Source: Centipeda infelix ATCC 43532
GTDB lineage: Bacteria > Bacillota > Negativicutes > Selenomonadales > Selenomonadaceae
Assembly: GCF_000234095.1 (NCBI RefSeq)
Contig: NZ_JH376798.1
Coordinates: 456,516 to 520,515, forward strand
Length of the DNA: 64,000 nucleotides
Direction of reading: 5' to 3'
The notes beneath the pieces were generated by a model, which had not been told where the DNA came from, made no database searches, and worked only from the letters and a program-made list of their open reading frames with translations. Every line of letters begins with the position of its first letter. Position 1 is the stretch's first letter. The translations under genes and the position numbers were made by a program. This document shows, piece by piece, positions 53,411 to 62,664 of the stretch.

Positions 53411-53575
53411 AGGGAATCGCTGATAAAATGAAGTCCGTCAGATTGGCGTAGATTTTTCTGTCCGATTGAGGAGGCAAACCGGACGCATAGCCAAAGCTAT
53501 GTGGAGGATTTGCCGACAAAAAGCGGGCAAAAAAGATGCGTCAAGATGATGGGCTGAATTTATCAGTGCTTCCCT
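53411..53575. mobile_element. MITE-like element, full-length copy of 165 bp
   Basis: Starts AGGGAATCGCTGATAAAATG and ends ATTTATCAGTGCTTCCCT, with the same interior as 51717-51877, including CATAGCCAAAGCTATG (a 16-bp near-palindrome). It lies between the permease gene and maf and is the best-preserved copy here. Confidence 0.9.
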
Positions 53576-53640
53576 AAGAGACACCGGCACAGTTTCGGTG
53601 TCTCTTTTTGCCCCCATCACGGGCGGCGGGAGGAGGAGCT

Positions 53641-54219
53641 ATGTTCATACTGGCATCTGCATCACCCCGACGACGCGCGCTCCTGCGGCAGATTGGGGCG
53701 AAGTTTGTCTCCATTACACCGGCCATCGATGAGATTGAGGATGGCGAGCATCCGCGTGATGCCGTGATCCGAAATGCGCTCGTCAAGGCGCGCAAGGTGG
53801 CGGAGGAGTACCCCGACCATGCCGTGCTCGGCGCGGATACTGCTGTCGTGCTGAACGGGAAGTCATTCGGCAAACCGCGCGATGCGGCAGAGGCGCGCCA
53901 TGTACTCTCCCTGCTCGAGGGACGCCAACACTCCGTGCTCACAGGGATTGCGTGGGTTATCGACGGGCACGCATATACGGATGCGGCGGAGACCCTTGTG
54001 CGCTTTGCCCCGATGACCGAGGCGGAGATCGCCGCCTACGTCGCCACGGGTGAATCGATGGGCAAGGCGGGCGCGTACGCGATTCAGGGACGCGCGGCGA
54101 TCTACATTGAGGAACTGCACGGATCATTTTCAAATGTTGTCGGGCTGCCGCTCCATGCGGTTGCAGCACTTGCGAAAACGGCGGGCATTGCGATGGAGGA
54201 TACGGATGAATCTGCGTGA
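53641..54219 (+). CDS. maf: Maf-family nucleotide pyrophosphatase
   Basis: A 192-residue Maf protein, a house-cleaning pyrophosphatase for dTTP/UTP or modified nucleotides (YhdE-like subgroup). It opens FILASASPRRRALL, has VLGADTAVVLNG, KPRDAAEARHVL and the MGKAGAYAIQGRAA signature. GGGAGGAGG stands before the ATG. Its 3' end overlaps radC by 14 bases, a common maf-radC arrangement. Confidence 0.94.
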   Translation: MFILASASPRRRALLRQIGAKFVSITPAIDEIEDGEHPRDAVIRNALVKARKVAEEYPDHAVLGADTAVVLNGKSFGKPRDAAEARHVLSLLEGRQHSVLTGIAWVIDGHAYTDAAETLVRFAPMTEAEIAAYVATGESMGKAGAYAIQGRAAIYIEELHGSFSNVVGLPLHAVAALAKTAGIAMEDTDESA

Positions 54220-54883
54220 TCTGCCGCAGGGAGAACTTCCGCGCGAGCGTCTGATCGCACGCGGCGCAGGGGCGCTCAGTGATGCTGAACTCCTTGCGAT
54301 CCTCCTGCGGACGGGGCGCGCAGGAGAAAATGTGCTCGAACTTGCACGCGGTGTTGTGACGCGTTTTCAGGGGGCGGGGCTCTCCGCGATCCTTGCGATG
54401 CCCGCCGCTGAGTTTGCACGCATCCCAGGCATCGGCATGGCGAAGGCAGCGACTGTGCTCGCCGCTCTCGAGCTTGGGCGGCGTGCACAGTGCACGGCGC
54501 AGAACCGTCCGCACATCCGCGAGGCGGCGGATGTCTATGAACTGCTGCGCTCGCGCCTCTGTGCGGAGAAGCGCGAGCATTTCCTCGTCCTGCCGCTGAC
54601 CTCGAAGAACGAGGTGCTGATGGTCGCGGATGTCTCCGTCGGCACGCTTACGAATACGCTCGTGCATCCGCGCGAGGTGTACGAGCCGGCGATTCGCTGC
54701 GGCGCGGCGCACATCGTTCTTGTGCACAACCATCCGAGTGGCGATCCCGCACCGAGCGCAGAGGATCACCGCCTCACGCGCCAGCTGAAGGAGGCGGGTG
54801 CGTTGCTCGGCATCCCTGTGACTGATCACGTCATCCTTGGGGGCGGCGCGTTCTTTAGCTTTTCCGAGGAAGGGATGCTGTGA
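54206..54883 (+). CDS. radC: RadC-family JAMM/MPN+ protein
   Basis: A 225-residue protein with an N-terminal helix-hairpin-helix region (SDAELLAILLRTGR, ARIPGIGMAKAATVLAALELG) and a C-terminal JAB1/MPN+ metalloprotease-like domain: the metal site HNHPSGDPAPSAED with the catalytic glutamate in EVLMVADV. RadC is linked to DNA repair and competence, but its biochemical role is unsettled. The ATG at 54206 has GGAGGA upstream; a longer frame is not supported. Confidence 0.94.
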   Translation: MNLRDLPQGELPRERLIARGAGALSDAELLAILLRTGRAGENVLELARGVVTRFQGAGLSAILAMPAAEFARIPGIGMAKAATVLAALELGRRAQCTAQNRPHIREAADVYELLRSRLCAEKREHFLVLPLTSKNEVLMVADVSVGTLTNTLVHPREVYEPAIRCGAAHIVLVHNHPSGDPAPSAEDHRLTRQLKEAGALLGIPVTDHVILGGGAFFSFSEEGML

Positions 54884-54984
54884 ATAGACTTTTTTTTCGC
54901 AGAGAGAGGATTTTTCCTGTTAATCATCGAAATATACTGATACCTTAGGAAATCTTTCTTGTTAAAACGTGATTAGGAGGGATT

Positions 54985-55368
54985 ATGATGAGTGCGATCA
55001 AAAAGATCCTCGTTCCGGTCGACGGCTCGGTGGGCGGCTGCAAGGCGGTCGATGAGGCACTGTTCATTGCGGAGAAGTGTGACGCGGAGCTCGACTTTGT
55101 CTACGTCGCAAGCAACATCAACAAAGATATTCCGAGCCACATCGTCTTTGACCGTATCTGGGAAAAGCTCTCGGACGAGCGCAAGGCACGCAAGCACGTC
55201 AAAAGCGGACACATCGCGAAGAGCATTCTTGAGGTTGCGGACGAGCAGGGCAGCGATATGATCGTCATGGGCAGTCGCGGGCTCGGATTGCTCAAAGGTG
55301 TGCTTATCGGCAGCGTCAGCCAGAAGGTCATCGAGGAGGCAAAGATCCCCGTCATGGTGGTGAAGTAA
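54985..55368 (+). CDS. Universal stress protein (UspA family)
   Basis: A 127-residue single-domain Usp with ILVPVDGSVGGCKAVDEALF at the start and the ATP-binding-type end MGSRGLGLLKGVLIGSVSQKVIEEAKIPVMVVK in blocks. The G-2x-G-9x-G(S/T) pattern that indicates nucleotide binding is present. Such proteins support survival under stress. AGGAGGG lies just before the ATG. It precedes dgt by 15 bases. Confidence 0.92.
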   Translation: MMSAIKKILVPVDGSVGGCKAVDEALFIAEKCDAELDFVYVASNINKDIPSHIVFDRIWEKLSDERKARKHVKSGHIAKSILEVADEQGSDMIVMGSRGLGLLKGVLIGSVSQKVIEEAKIPVMVVK

Positions 55369-55383
55369 GCGGGGGTGACAGTT

Positions 55384-56391
55384 GTGACCGTACGGGAACG
55401 TCTGGAGGAGCAGGAGGGCGCACTCCTCTCACCGCTCGCTGCGCGGAGCAGAGATGCAAAGCGCAGTCATCCGATGGAGGAGTGTCCCTTCCGCACGAAA
55501 TTTCAGCGTGACCGCGACCGCATTCTGCACTCGAAATCGTTTCGGCGGCTCAAGCACAAGACGCAGGTCTACATTGTCGCGGGCGACCACTACCGTACGC
55601 GCATGACGCACAGCCTTGAGGTGGCACAGATCTCGCGCACGATTGCGCGTGCGCTGCGCCTCAACGAGGATCTGACGGAGGCGATTGCCCTCGGACACGA
55701 TGTCGGACACACCCCGTTTGGGCACGCAGGCGAGGCAGTTGTGGAGGAGGTCACGGGGCATTTCGCCCACAACGAGCAGAGCCTGCGCATGGTCGAGATC
55801 CTGGAACGCGGCGGACACGGGCTGAACCTTACGGGGGCGGTGCGTGACGGCATCCTGAACCACACGGGCAAGGGGCTGCCGACGACGTTCGAGGGGCGGA
55901 TTGTGCGGATTGCTGACCGCATCGCCTATCTCTGCCATGACTACGACGACAGCATCCGCGCGGGCCTTCTGACCGCTGAAGAACTGCCCGCCGAGGTGCG
56001 GGATGCGTTCGGCACGGATACCTCCGCGATGATTACGAGCATGGTGTCCGATATGATTGTGACCTCGGAGGTGTGCGGGGATGCGGCTCTCTCAGAGCCT
56101 GTGCAGCGTGTGATGGATGCATTCCGCGCCTTTATGTTTGAGCGTATCTACCACTCGAAGACGCTCGCACATGAGCGCGCACAGGCGGGCTTTGTCCTGC
56201 GTGCGCTGATGGATCACTTCACCGTGTATTTCCATACGCTCCCGCCCGAGTTTATCGCACGTGAGGAGCGTTGGGGGCGTGAGCAGTGCGTGGTGGACTA
56301 TGTGGCGGGGCTGACGGACAGCTATGCCGTCGCGCTCTTCCGCGAAATCTACATCCCGCCCGTGGATCAGATGACGATCAAACCAATCTAA
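55384..56391 (+). CDS. Deoxyguanosinetriphosphate triphosphohydrolase-like HD protein
   Basis: A 335-residue Dgt-like enzyme that removes triphosphate from dNTPs. The N-terminal FRRLKHKTQVYIVAGDHYRTRMTHSLEVAQI, in blocks, supplies the first metal histidine (TRMTHSLEV), and ALGHDVGHTPFGHAGE has the HD pair. RIADRIAYLCHDYDDS gives the remaining aspartate. The GTG at 55384 (GGGGGT upstream) is favoured over the GTG at 55375. It lies directly before dnaG, a conserved order in this group. Confidence 0.9.
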   Translation: MTVRERLEEQEGALLSPLAARSRDAKRSHPMEECPFRTKFQRDRDRILHSKSFRRLKHKTQVYIVAGDHYRTRMTHSLEVAQISRTIARALRLNEDLTEAIALGHDVGHTPFGHAGEAVVEEVTGHFAHNEQSLRMVEILERGGHGLNLTGAVRDGILNHTGKGLPTTFEGRIVRIADRIAYLCHDYDDSIRAGLLTAEELPAEVRDAFGTDTSAMITSMVSDMIVTSEVCGDAALSEPVQRVMDAFRAFMFERIYHSKTLAHERAQAGFVLRALMDHFTVYFHTLPPEFIAREERWGREQCVVDYVAGLTDSYAVALFREIYIPPVDQMTIKPI

Positions 56392-56407
56392 ATAAAAGGA
56401 GAAACAT

Positions 56408-58195
56408 ATGCGTGACCCGAGGATGGAGGCCTTTGTGCAGCAGGTGCGCGCGCAGACCGACATCCTCGCCGTCGTGCAGGGATATGTTCCGCTGAAGCGC
56501 AAGGGCAACCGCTACTGGGGCTGCTGCCCCTTCCACAACGAAAAAACCGCGTCGTTCTCCGTCGTGCCTGCCGACGGGTTCTTTTACTGTTTTGGCTGCC
56601 ATGCGGGTGGCGATGCCTTCAAGTTCCTCTCGCTCATCGAGCAGATTACGTGGTTCGAGGCAGTCAAGCGGCAGGCGGAGCGGCTCGGCATCCCGCTGCC
56701 CGCAGAGAAGCGGGATCCGCGTGAGGAAATGCGCCTGCGTGAGCTTGACGATCTGCGGCGGGTCAATGCGCTTGCACGGGATTTCTTTCACAACTGTCTC
56801 ACCGTTACGCGTTACGGAGCAGCGGGGCGGGACTATCTTGCGGGGCGCGGCATCACGGCGGAGGCAATCGAACGCTACGGCATCGGCTTTGCACCAGACG
56901 CATGGGCAAAGCTCTCCGAGGCGTTCCAAAAGCGCGGTATTCCCGCGCATCTCCTTGTGACGGCAGGGCTTTCCGTGAAACGTGAGCGCGGGGACGGGGT
57001 CTATGACCGCTTCCGCAACCGCGTCATCATCCCGATTGCGGACGAACGTGGGCGCGTGGTCGGGTTTGGTGGGCGGGCGCTCGGCGACGCACAGCCGAAG
57101 TACCTGAATACGGCGGAGACCCCCGTCTTTAACAAACGCAAGCTCCTCTTTGGGCTGGATCGTGCACACCGTGCGATTGCGACCGAGGGCGCGGCGATTG
57201 TCGTCGAGGGCTATATGGACGCGATAGCCGCATGGGAGGCAGGAGTGGCGAACGTTGTTGCAACGCTCGGCACATCGTTTACGGAAGGCCACGCAGCACT
57301 CCTCCTGCGCCGTGCACCGCGCATCATCTTCTGTTATGACAGTGATACGGCGGGACAGGAGGCGACCCTGCGCGCCCTTTCGGCGGTGCGAGGGAGTGCG
57401 GCAGAGGTGCGTGTGCTCCTCCTGCCCGACGGCAAGGATCCCGACGAGTACGTACGCACGCATGGCGCGGAGGCGTTCCGTGCGCTCGTGGAGACGGCTG
57501 TCCCTGCCCCCGCGTTTCACCTGCGCCGCATACGTGCCCGCATGGAGGACAGCGTAGACGGTCGCCGTGCAGCACTCCATGCGATGCTGCCCGTGCTCGC
57601 TGCACTCGACACGGTCACGCGCGCCGCTTATGTACGTCAGACAGCGGCAGAGTTCTTTCTGGACGAGGGGGTTGTGACGGATGCCCTGCGCAGTTTCCTG
57701 CGGAACGGCGGCGAAGAAGATCCGTCGCCTATGCGGGCGGCAGTGCAGCGTCCTCCTGTACGACAGGTGGATGATGTGCTGCGCCGAGCAGGACGCGAGC
57801 TTTTGGCAGCAGTTTTGCGCGACCCCACACTTCTCACCGAAATTTTATCTTTCATACCTCTTAGGGATTTCCCCGACGAATTCATTGCCGACATTCTCCG
57901 CACGATGGCGGAGCAGTTGGAAACGGGCGGTGCGCTCGATGCGGACTTTATCGCCGTGCAGCCTACGGCGGTGGGGGCTGAGCTCTCACGCGCCCTCGTG
58001 GAGGAGGGGCATACGGAGGCATCCTATCGGGAGGCTCTGGGCACGCTGCGGCGGGCATATCTGACCGTCGCGTTGGCACGGCACACGCGCCGCGCTGAGG
58101 AGATGATGCAAGAAGGAAAAGCGGCATATATTGACGAATTAAACGAAGTGAAGAAAATTCAAGACGAGATCGCCCGTGAAAATTTGCACGAATAG
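56408..58195 (+). CDS. dnaG: DNA primase
   Basis: The 595-residue replication primase. The N-terminal zinc-binding domain shows YWGCCPFHNEKTASFSV and FYCFGCHAGGD. The RNA polymerase core follows, and the TOPRIM acidic residues are in VVEGYMDAIAAW and FCYDSDTAGQEA. The C-terminal DnaB-binding part is present (to the ends of the frame). AAAGGAG precedes the ATG. It starts the macromolecular-synthesis block dnaG-rpoD. Confidence 0.97.
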   Translation: MRDPRMEAFVQQVRAQTDILAVVQGYVPLKRKGNRYWGCCPFHNEKTASFSVVPADGFFYCFGCHAGGDAFKFLSLIEQITWFEAVKRQAERLGIPLPAEKRDPREEMRLRELDDLRRVNALARDFFHNCLTVTRYGAAGRDYLAGRGITAEAIERYGIGFAPDAWAKLSEAFQKRGIPAHLLVTAGLSVKRERGDGVYDRFRNRVIIPIADERGRVVGFGGRALGDAQPKYLNTAETPVFNKRKLLFGLDRAHRAIATEGAAIVVEGYMDAIAAWEAGVANVVATLGTSFTEGHAALLLRRAPRIIFCYDSDTAGQEATLRALSAVRGSAAEVRVLLLPDGKDPDEYVRTHGAEAFRALVETAVPAPAFHLRRIRARMEDSVDGRRAALHAMLPVLAALDTVTRAAYVRQTAAEFFLDEGVVTDALRSFLRNGGEEDPSPMRAAVQRPPVRQVDDVLRRAGRELLAAVLRDPTLLTEILSFIPLRDFPDEFIADILRTMAEQLETGGALDADFIAVQPTAVGAELSRALVEEGHTEASYREALGTLRRAYLTVALARHTRRAEEMMQEGKAAYIDELNEVKKIQDEIARENLHE

Positions 58196-58297
58196 CTTTT
58201 GTTTCTGTATATTTTCAACGATATATTAAACAATAATACTTATTAGATAGGGATTGCTGAGGATTTATATATTTATGAACTGAAAGGAGGGGGCACG

Positions 58298-59449
58298 ATG
58301 GCAACAGCAGCACTACAGATGGAACGGGAAGAATTGAGCGGAACGGGAATTTTGGACGAACTTGCGGCAAAAGGGAAAGCAAACGGGGGCACGCTGACCT
58401 GCGGTGAACTCATCGCAGCATTTGACGTACGGATGATGACCCCCGACGATATGGATGGGCTTTACCAACGGCTCTGTGACGATGGCTTGGAGCTTGTGGA
58501 CGATACTGCACTCGGCGAGGACACAGGGGACGATGCACTTGAGCCGATGGATGATGTGGACAAGGATGAGACGGAGGAGAGCGACATCGAGATCGATCTC
58601 AGCGTCCCCGAGGGCGTTGCGCTCGACGACCCTGTCCGCATGTACCTCAAGGAGATTGGGCGCGTGCCGCTCCTCACGGCGGAGGAGGAAGTCGAACTCG
58701 CGCAGCGTATGGAGGCGGGCGACGAGAGCGCACGCCATCGGCTTGAGGAGGCGAATCTGCGCCTCGTTGTGAGCATCGCAAAACGCTATGTTGGACGTGG
58801 CATGCTCTTTCTCGACCTCATTCAGGAGGGCAATCTCGGTCTTTTGAAGGCCGTCGAGAAATTCGACTACAGCAAGGGATATAAGTTCAGCACCTATGCA
58901 ACGTGGTGGATTCGTCAGGCAATCACACGCGCCATCGCCGATCAGGCACGCACGATCCGCATCCCCGTTCACATGGTTGAGACAATCAACAAGTACATCC
59001 GCATCTCGCGCCAGCTGCTGCAGGAGCTTGGCCGCGATCCGACCCCTGAGGAGGTCGCAAAGCACATGGGGCTGAGTACACTGCGCGTGCGCGAGATCAT
59101 GAAGATTGCACAGGAGCCCGTGTCGCTCGAGACGCCGATCGGTGAGGAGGAGGACTCCCATCTCGGCGACTTCATCGAGGATGAGGCGGCGCTTGATCCG
59201 GCGGATGCGGCATCGATGATGTTGCTCAAGGAGCAGATCTCAGAGGTACTGAAAACGCTCGCACCGCGTGAGGCGGAGGTGCTGCGGCTGCGTTTCGGAT
59301 TGGAGGACGGGCGTTCGCGTACGCTCGAAGAGGTTGGACAGAGCTTCGGCGTGACGCGCGAGCGCATCCGGCAGATTGAGGCGAAGGCGCTCAGGAAGCT
59401 GCGGCATCCCGTGCGTCTGCGCAAATTACAGGGAAACATTGATCTTTGA
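58298..59449 (+). CDS. rpoD: Primary sigma factor RpoD, first copy
   Basis: A 383-residue group 1 sigma-70. A short region 1.1 (about 1-95, acidic, with [15 protein letters not shown]) is followed by region 1.2 ([16 protein letters not shown]), regions 2.1-2.4 ([44 protein letters not shown] in blocks), region 3 and region 4.2 ([31 protein letters not shown]). All residues that touch the -10 and -35 elements look intact. AAAGGAGG precedes the ATG. Confidence 0.96.
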   Translation: MATAALQMEREELSGTGILDELAAKGKANGGTLTCGELIAAFDVRMMTPDDMDGLYQRLCDDGLELVDDTALGEDTGDDALEPMDDVDKDETEESDIEIDLSVPEGVALDDPVRMYLKEIGRVPLLTAEEEVELAQRMEAGDESARHRLEEANLRLVVSIAKRYVGRGMLFLDLIQEGNLGLLKAVEKFDYSKGYKFSTYATWWIRQAITRAIADQARTIRIPVHMVETINKYIRISRQLLQELGRDPTPEEVAKHMGLSTLRVREIMKIAQEPVSLETPIGEEEDSHLGDFIEDEAALDPADAASMMLLKEQISEVLKTLAPREAEVLRLRFGLEDGRSRTLEEVGQSFGVTRERIRQIEAKALRKLRHPVRLRKLQGNIDL

Positions 59450-59486
59450 GGCGAAAGCCTTGCAAATACGATAGGAGGGCAGCGTT

Positions 59487-60605
59487 ATGACAGAGGGGAC
59501 GGAGCAGAAGCAAGCACCGAGCACCGAAATCATAGAACGCCTGCTTGCCAAGGGCAAGAAGAACGGTGGCACGCTGACGTACGGCGAGCTCATAGACGCG
59601 CTCCAAAAACAGGATATGTCCCCCGACGAAATGGACGACATGTATCAGCGGTTCAGCGACGAGAGCGTTGAGATCATCGATGATGTCCCCACGCCAGTGG
59701 AAGAAGAATCCGTGGATGATGACCCTCCCGAGAAGGAGGAGGAGGTCGAGATCGACCTCACCGTGCCCGAGGGTATATCGCTCGATGACCCCGTCCGTAT
59801 GTATCTGAAGGAGATCGGTCATGTGCCGCTCCTCACGGCGGAGGAGGAAGTTGAACTCGCGCAGCGTATGGAGGCGGGCGACGAGAGCGCACGTCATCGG
59901 CTTGAGGAGGCGAATCTGCGCCTCGTCGTGAGCATCGCAAAACGCTATGTCGGACGTGGAATGCTCTTTCTCGATCTCATTCAGGAGGGGAATCTCGGCC
60001 TCTTAAAGGCAGTCGAAAAGTTTGACTACAGCAAGGGGTACAAGTTCAGCACGTATGCGACGTGGTGGATCCGTCAGGCGATTACGCGTGCGATTGCCGA
60101 TCAGGCACGCACGATCCGCATCCCCGTTCACATGGTTGAGACGATCAACAAGCTCATCCGCATCTCGCGTGGACTGTTGCAGGAGCTCGGCCGTGATCCG
60201 CGCCCCGAGGAGATCGCGAAGGAAATGGGCATCAGCGTTGCGCGTGTGCACGAGATCATGAAGATCGCGCAGGAACCCGTATCCCTCGAAACGCCGATTG
60301 GCGAGGAGGAGGACTCCCACCTCGGCGACTTCATCGAGGACGAGGCGGCCCCCGCGCCCGCCGAAGCGGCATCGTTTATGCTCCTCAGAGAACAGCTTGA
60401 GGAGGTTCTTGAGACGCTGACCGATCGCGAGAAGAATGTCCTGCGTCTGCGTTTCGGGTTGGAGGACGGGCGCTCGCGCACCCTTGAGGAGGTCGGACAG
60501 AGTTTCGGCGTGACGCGTGAACGTATCCGCCAGATCGAGGCGAAGGCGCTCAGGAAGCTCAGGCATCCAAGCCGCAGCAAGGTGCTGCGTGACTTCCTGG
60601 AGTAG
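59487..60605 (+). CDS. Primary sigma factor RpoD, second tandem copy
   Basis: A 372-residue group 1 sigma-70, a tandem duplicate of the preceding gene 37 bp downstream. From region 1.2 to the end of region 2 the two proteins are nearly identical, including the -10-recognition helix, and long stretches of DNA match down to third codon positions. They diverge in region 1.1 ([19 protein letters not shown]), region 3 and the start of region 4 ([10 protein letters not shown] against [10 protein letters not shown]) and the last 15 residues. Region 4.2 is conserved. AGGAGGG precedes the ATG. Confidence 0.94.
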   Translation: MTEGTEQKQAPSTEIIERLLAKGKKNGGTLTYGELIDALQKQDMSPDEMDDMYQRFSDESVEIIDDVPTPVEEESVDDDPPEKEEEVEIDLTVPEGISLDDPVRMYLKEIGHVPLLTAEEEVELAQRMEAGDESARHRLEEANLRLVVSIAKRYVGRGMLFLDLIQEGNLGLLKAVEKFDYSKGYKFSTYATWWIRQAITRAIADQARTIRIPVHMVETINKLIRISRGLLQELGRDPRPEEIAKEMGISVARVHEIMKIAQEPVSLETPIGEEEDSHLGDFIEDEAAPAPAEAASFMLLREQLEEVLETLTDREKNVLRLRFGLEDGRSRTLEEVGQSFGVTRERIRQIEAKALRKLRHPSRSKVLRDFLE

Positions 60606-60634
60606 TTGACGAAATGGGCTGCATATCGTATAAT
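60606..60634 (+). promoter_or_regulatory. Promoter of the structured RNA
   Basis: TTGACG (60606-60611) and TATAAT (60629-60634) are spaced 17 bp apart. The -35 box begins right at the rpoD stop. The predicted start is about 60641. Confidence 0.82.
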
Positions 60635-60640
60635 AAGCAT

Positions 60641-60858
60641 ACAAAAAGGCGTTGCTGGTAAACGGTTCGTCCCCAAATTTCTTGTTGGATAAAATACCCA
60701 CCCTAAGTTTGGTCGCTCAGGCGGGTACGCTCACTATCTTAACGCTACGATGCAGATCGTTACGAGAAACACGATCGACAAGAAGTCGTAAAGGGTCACA
60801 AGCATCGCCCCCTTTCAGGGGACTAACCGCCTACCGTATGGCAACGCCTATTTTGATT
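60641..60858 (+). ncRNA. Structured non-coding RNA, 6S RNA-like candidate
   Basis: No ORF fits, but the segment folds well by eye. GGCGTTGC (60648-60655) pairs with GCAACGCC (60841-60848). Next inside, GGTA pairs with TACC, CGGTT with AACCG, and GTCCCC with GGGGAC. Further in, TTCTTGT pairs with ACAAGAA, and internal hairpins form from TACCCACC/GGCGGGTA and GATCGT/ACGATC. The local hairpin CCCCTTTCAGGGG on the 3' side competes with the GTCCCC pairing. TATTTTGATT follows the closing stem. A length near 200 and end-to-end closing stem fit 6S RNA, which mimics an open promoter to bind sigma-70 RNA polymerase; the branched middle does not fit perfectly. Identity is unproven. Confidence 0.6.
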
Positions 60859-60896
60859 CTAACACATATGTTTTACCCGCGCAACCAACATTTTAC

Positions 60897-60925
60897 TTGA
60901 CATGAGGGCGTGTTGCCCTTATAAT
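60897..60925 (+). promoter_or_regulatory. Promoter of tRNA-Asn
   Basis: TTGACA (60897-60902) and TATAAT (60920-60925) are spaced exactly 17 bp apart, a full-consensus promoter. Confidence 0.92.
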
Positions 60926-60942
60926 ACGCATGTCTGACACAT

Positions 60943-61018
60943 TCCTCGATAGCTCAGTCGGTAGAGCGTCTGACTGTTAATCAGAATGTCACTGGTTCGA
61001 GTCCAGTTCGAGGAGCCA
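60943..61018 (+). tRNA. tRNA-Asn (anticodon GTT)
   Basis: A 76-base tRNA. The acceptor stem TCCTCGA/TCGAGGA is perfect, the anticodon loop CTGTTAA gives GTT, and the T arm contains GGTTCGAGTCC. The 3' CCA is encoded. Confidence 0.97.
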
Positions 61019-61030
61019 TTTGCAACAACA

Positions 61031-61062
61031 GGAGTGTAACCCAGCAGTTACACTCCTTTCTT
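61031..61062 (+). terminator. Terminator of tRNA-Asn
   Basis: GGAGTGTAAC and GTTACACTCC form a perfect stem followed by TTTCTT. Confidence 0.88.
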
Positions 61063-61091
61063 ATGTCTGTCGAAAAAAAGGGGAGGCGTGT

Positions 61092-61781
61092 ATGCAGCTC
61101 GATGAACGGCTTGCGGCGATTGCCGCATTTGTTCCGCACGGCACCGCCGTCGCGGACATCGGTGCAGATCATGCGTACCTCGCCGCGACCCTTGTCATGA
61201 AGGGGATTGCGCAGCGTGCGGTGGTCGGCGATCTCAGTGCGGGGGCGTGCGCGGCAGCACGCCGTACCACGATCGCGCAGCGTCTCACGCGTGAGATCGA
61301 CGTACGGCAGGGCGACGGGCTGTCTGTCCTTACGCCGGGCGAGGCGGAGTCCATCGTCATCGCCGGTATGGGCGGCGCACTCATCGCGGAGATTCTCGCA
61401 GGTGCGCCCGCTATTCTTTCCTCCGTGCAGACCCTTGTCCTGCAGCCAATGAACGGCGCGGCAAAGCTGCGACGCTGGCTCTACACGAACAATTGGGACA
61501 TCGTCGACGAAACGCTCGCACGCGCGGGTGGACACCTCTATGAGATCATCCGTGCCGAGCATGGTGCGGCAGAGATGCCCGACGACGTACTCCTTCATAT
61601 CGGCGCAAGACTTTACGAAAAGCGCGACCCACTCCTGCATGAGCATATTGAAGGAAAGATTGTAAAGCTCACCCGTGTTGTTGAGGGTATGAACGCAAGT
61701 GAAAAGGCGCGGCACGGGAAGGAGTATAGGGATACGGTTTCCCGTCTGGCAGCATTGCGGACACTGTTCGCTTTGCTTTGA
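61092..61781 (+). CDS. trmK: tRNA (adenine-22-N1)-methyltransferase
   Basis: A 229-residue Rossmann methyltransferase that makes m1A22 in tRNA. AVADIGADHAYLAATLV is the SAM motif with the TrmK-type ADIGxDHAYL. GLSVLTPGEAESIVIAGMGGALIAEIL in blocks is the following core. The C-terminal helical arm contains the ERDPLLHEHI-like segment. GGGAGG precedes the ATG at 61092; an upstream frame (61020) runs through the tRNA terminator and is excluded. It follows the conserved order with a Nif3-like gene. Confidence 0.93.
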   Translation: MQLDERLAAIAAFVPHGTAVADIGADHAYLAATLVMKGIAQRAVVGDLSAGACAAARRTTIAQRLTREIDVRQGDGLSVLTPGEAESIVIAGMGGALIAEILAGAPAILSSVQTLVLQPMNGAAKLRRWLYTNNWDIVDETLARAGGHLYEIIRAEHGAAEMPDDVLLHIGARLYEKRDPLLHEHIEGKIVKLTRVVEGMNASEKARHGKEYRDTVSRLAALRTLFALL

Positions 61782-61824
61782 TGGGGATACATATCGAACG
61801 ATACATCAATCAAAGGAGGCCATT

Positions 61825-62634
61825 ATGCTCAGCTGTCAGCTCATCATGAACGCGCTTGAACGCATCGCCCCGCGCCGCCTCGCGGAGGACTGGGACAACC
61901 CCGGCCTCCTCGTCGGCAGCTACGCGCAGAAGGTCGGGCGTGTGCTCGTTGCACTCGATGTGGACGATGCCGTCGTTGCGGAGGCCATCGAACGCAAGGC
62001 GGATATGATCGTCGCGCACCACCCCGCGATCTTTCGCGGCATCAAACAGCTGCGCACCGACCTCCCGCTTGGAAAACGCCTCGCTGCCCTCATTACGCAC
62101 AACATCGCCGTTGCGGCGGCGCATACGAACCTTGATGTGACGCACGGCGGCGTGAACGATGTGCTCGCCGCGCATCTTGGACTTGAAAAGCTCTCTGCCT
62201 TCGTCATCACACAGCAGGAGGACGGTGTGACCGAGAGCCTCGGGCGCATCGGCACACTTCCCGCTCCGACGAGCATTGAGGATTTTGCCCGTGCGGTGAA
62301 GGAACGTCTCGGTGTCAGCCATGTTCGCCTTGCCGCCGCAGCTGCATGTCCCGTGCGCCGCGTCGCCGTCTGCGGGGGTGCGGGCGCGGATTTCATCGAC
62401 GATGCTGTGCGGCGCGGTGCGGATGTCTACGTCACGGGCGACGTAAAGTACCACGACGCGCAGCGCGCCGTCGAGCAGGGCATGCACATCATCGATGCGG
62501 GCCACTTCGGCACGGAGGTACCTGTCCTGCCCGTTCTCGCCGAACAATTACGCACGGAACTCGCGTCCGAACGCGGAGAGATTGAGATTTTCGTCACAAA
62601 CACGCAGCGCGACGTGTTCGATGTGATTATATAG
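61825..62634 (+). CDS. Nif3-like dinuclear metal-centre protein
   Basis: A 269-residue Nif3/DUF34 family protein, possibly a GTP cyclohydrolase I type 2 or nucleotide-linked hydrolase homologue. The metal ligands appear in MIVAHHPAIFRGI, AAAHTNLDVTHGGVND and DAGHFGTEVPVL. PRRLAEDWDNPGLLVG is the N-terminal family block. AAAGGAGG precedes the ATG at 61825. It normally follows trmK in Firmicutes, as here. The precise activity is unproven. Confidence 0.92.
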   Translation: MLSCQLIMNALERIAPRRLAEDWDNPGLLVGSYAQKVGRVLVALDVDDAVVAEAIERKADMIVAHHPAIFRGIKQLRTDLPLGKRLAALITHNIAVAAAHTNLDVTHGGVNDVLAAHLGLEKLSAFVITQQEDGVTESLGRIGTLPAPTSIEDFARAVKERLGVSHVRLAAAAACPVRRVAVCGGAGADFIDDAVRRGADVYVTGDVKYHDAQRAVEQGMHIIDAGHFGTEVPVLPVLAEQLRTELASERGEIEIFVTNTQRDVFDVII

Positions 62635-62664
62635 AAGCAAAAGGGAAGGGGAAAGGGAGACACA

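Noticed and set aside
53156-53431. Several short frames ending in ...RESLIK or similar.
   Set aside because: They are shadows that run into the stop-rich left end of the MITE. Only those continuing real genes (GH1) are meaningful.
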